Shown here: piece by piece, positions 62,139 through 64,000 of the stretch | Position numbering within the stretch: the first letter of the stretch is position 1 | Layout: each line of letters opens with the position of its first letter | From: Marsupella aquatica | Taxonomy: Eukaryota > Marchantiophyta | Direction: 5' to 3' | DNA: 64,000 nt | Assembly (NCBI GenBank): GCA_973895155.1 | Contig: OZ316894.1 | Location: 4,836,001 to 4,900,000, forward strand | Position numbers and translations under genes: made by a program | Notes under the pieces: model-generated | Told to the model about the DNA's origin: nothing | The model's input: only the letters and a program-made list of their open reading frames with translations | The model's database searches: none

Positions 62139-63623
62139 CTACGTCAAAGTCCAAAGAAGATGTCCAGACTGAACTGAAGTCAAATACACGGTAGCACTTC
62201 TACAAGATAATTCATCCAACACAAGAGGGTTGACGATACATACAAAGCCTTGCTGCAAGGCTTTAAAGTCCGTCTCTTCACTCAGATCCCCATACTCCAT
62301 CTCAGAGACCTGCTCCAAAAGTAACAAAGTTAATAAAAGGAACAACATAGATGACAACACACAGATGAAATACTGGCCTCATAACACACAGAGATCTTGC
62401 TATGAAGTTTTGCGCAATCATTCCAAAGCATTTACAAGTGTCCAACAAACTTGCACCATCAAACTAAGATTTTTGCCATCACGTTATGAAACACTAAATC
62501 TTTCATCATGCTCAATGGGTTTGCCACCAAAAGTCTACAGGGATCAAGCACAAGCAACACGTTCATAATCAACAAGAAAATCACGAACCCACAGCTCCAT
62601 AAAAGATAGAAACGGAAACTAAGGGTCCATTACTCTAGAACATAATCATACAAATTCTAGACATTGACAGTGTGTAATCAACCTCCATCCGGAAGACAAG
62701 CTTTTGGGAATCTGAGCTGCCTTTGACTCCATTGGGTGCCACTCCTACACCCATCGATTCGATCTCGATAGGTGAATTCCTTGTCTGCGAACTTTGTCGC
62801 CGTGCTCCCTGTGCAAGTTATACAGTCTCAGCTCGTAGTAGTAGAGAATACCATTGTAAAATTATTCAACTATTATAATTCCGTTTGATGAATGCACAGC
62901 TGCTTCTCTCCGTATCGGTTTAAGCTAGCCTACTTTGTGCCAGTAGTTGACCCTAAGAACACCTATGGTATAAACCCAAGTATACCTAAAGACTCGGGCT
63001 CACTAGAGTGGAAAACAAATTTTCATTCCAGAGTAACCCTGGGTAAGGAGACTCAGAGCCCCAGAGTGGCTAAATCACCCACAGTGTCCTAACAGGTCCA
63101 ACCAGTTAGGACACCTAAAAACCCAGGGAAGCTGTTGTTTGCGCTTCCTATTTCTCTTGTTAGACCGGCAAAATTATCGAGAACATATCCTACTTTAAAT
63201 ATTGCTGGTCAGACACTAAATGGCGGAGACTGCTATGTACTACAGTTTGGACTTGAGAGCCAATGAGAATGCACTGCAGTGCTACTATACAGGGGCGGGT
63301 ACCCCTGGAGTGCAACAGGGAGTGCGAGGGAAAGTCATACTCCCTACTAAAGTATTTGTACAACCCTCAGTCCCTGTCAAAGCTGTAATCTTATTGGCTC
63401 AAACATTCTGACACACATCTGTACTCCTCACTCCCCAGCCCATGGGACCCAGCCCTCAGGATCTTGTAACTGACAAACTTACAGCTGCAGAAGCTGCCAG
63501 GCCAAGCTGTGCAAGTTGAGCACCGAGACCAGCGTCCTTGGCCATACTCATTCTTCTTTGGGTAGTGATAGATTTCCAACCGATTGTCATACGAGAAGCT
63601 CCCTGCTTTGTCACTTTGTAGCC
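62139..63623 (-). CDS. SurE-family phosphatase/5'-nucleotidase, C-terminal exons (partial)
   Basis: SurE proteins are metal-dependent nucleoside monophosphate phosphatases. Only the C-terminal part lies in the window. Three exons join in phase 0: 63623-63483 (47 codons), 62808-62683 (42 codons) and 62309-62139 (56 codons plus TAG). Junctions are clean: TTTCAG/GTAAGT, GCACAG/GTTGAT and GAGCAG. Diagnostic stretches for plant SurE are GYKVTKQGASRMTIGW, GAQLAQLGLAASAAGARR (spanning the first junction), SPIEIESMGVG, and the final EETDFKALQQGFVCIVNPL, which corresponds to the usual D-T-D-x-x-A-L-x-x-G-[FY]-x-[ST]-V-x-P motif. Here that motif has IVNP instead of SVTP. The catalytic N-terminal domain is beyond 64000. 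Introns of 373-674 bp fit the other genes here. Assignment rests on several independent blocks and is firm. Confidence 0.9.
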
Positions 63624-64000
63624 CTGAAACAAAAGACAAAACAAATCTATGAGATACAAAGTGAACGTCAAGACAATCAACAACTGAGGTTCATTGGTCT
63701 TACAGAACTGGTTGACAATTTCGATACCAACGTACTAACCTTTCCTAGAGGATAGTAATTTTAGAATGATTTTTACAAGATAACAATCCAGCTTCATTGC
63801 TAGAACAAATTTGAAAGGCAACACACGTAAAGAATATATTTCAGGATTTACCCGATTTCAGCTGGGACAATCTCAGTCTCCTGCTACACTGATGATGTTG
63901 CTAATTAAGCTCAATGAACAATGAATGAAAGAATATTCTTTCTTTTAAAAACGGCTGACTAGGAAGAGCTACAAGCGTCGAGCAGGTGTAACGTGTTGGT
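63624..64000 (-). other. Intron and upstream part of the SurE gene
   Basis: It begins, on the minus strand, upstream of the TTTCAG acceptor at 63629-63624. The preceding exon should end in phase 0 just before GYKVTKQ. No segment here fits that, so the visible stretch is treated as intron. Confidence 0.5.

Noticed and set aside
63840-63905. Possible upstream SurE exon ending before ggtaaatc on the minus strand
   Set aside because: The reading frame that would join in phase 0 does not give the conserved segment expected before GYKVTKQ.
1-64000. tRNA genes, judged by GGTTCGAAT-type T-arm sequence
   Set aside because: Scattered ttcgaa occurrences (for example 33901, 41394, 46221, 54319) lack a paired acceptor stem and D-arm at the right distances.
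1-64000. CRISPR-like arrays among the tandem repeats
   Set aside because: The repeats are contiguous minisatellites without unique spacers of constant length, and the genome is eukaryotic.

Overview
The window looks like nuclear DNA of a land plant. It has intron-containing genes with GT-AG junctions, plant-type gene families and decayed Ty1/copia retrotransposons. A spliced gene for POC1, a basal-body/centriole WD40 protein, points to a lineage with flagellated sperm: a fern, lycophyte or bryophyte (cycads and Ginkgo are less likely). I cannot name the species. Most of the 64 kb is AT-rich, non-coding and rich in small repeats, and most open frames in it are accidental.

Four real genes can be supported. 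(1) POC1, + strand, 17.05-21.92 kb: twelve exons in phase, giving seven WD40 blades, a Pro-rich/acidic linker and the C-terminal POC1 helix. The first coding exon and the end of the gene were not found. (2) A CC-type (ROXY) glutaredoxin, + strand, 29132-29518: one coding exon, CCMC active site, C-terminal ALWL. (3) A WDR4/Trm82-type subunit of the tRNA m7G46 methyltransferase, - strand, 47203-42735: nine exons, reconstructed start to stop, 466 aa. (4) The 3' end of a SurE-family phosphatase/5'-nucleotidase, - strand, 63623-62139: three exons, with the 5' part beyond the right edge. These are independent housekeeping or regulatory genes, not an operon or a shared pathway.

Layout. 1-17 kb: no gene; a 362-bp Harbinger-like MITE with TAA target duplication (4903-5264), direct repeats, a tandem array (11.56-12.07 kb) and the first copy of an unidentified dispersed repeat (12.23-12.55 kb). 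17-22 kb: POC1. 22-28 kb: no gene; a GC-rich, CGGGCAG-studded island at 24.4-25.3 kb. 28.4-30 kb: the glutaredoxin with a GA/CT-rich leader. 30-42.7 kb: no gene; several short tandem arrays, two related MITE candidates (35.07 and 37.0 kb), a near-perfect 13-bp hairpin, two more copies of the dispersed repeat (39.5 and 40.7 kb) and a 46-bp satellite that seems to grow out of the last copy. 42.7-47.2 kb: WDR4/TRM82, followed at once on its 5' side by a 61-bp tandem array and a second array with units near 150-160 bp (47.33-48.66 kb). 53.1-59.4 kb: two copia fragments in divergent orientation that share their integrase part, plus a minus-strand copia LTR with its tRNA primer-binding site. 62.1-63.6 kb: SurE.

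I found no tRNA, rRNA, CRISPR array or bacterial-type system. No convincing new biological system is visible. The most unusual material is the repeat biology: apparent satellite formation from a dispersed repeat, tandem arrays abutting a housekeeping promoter, and a copia inverted duplication.
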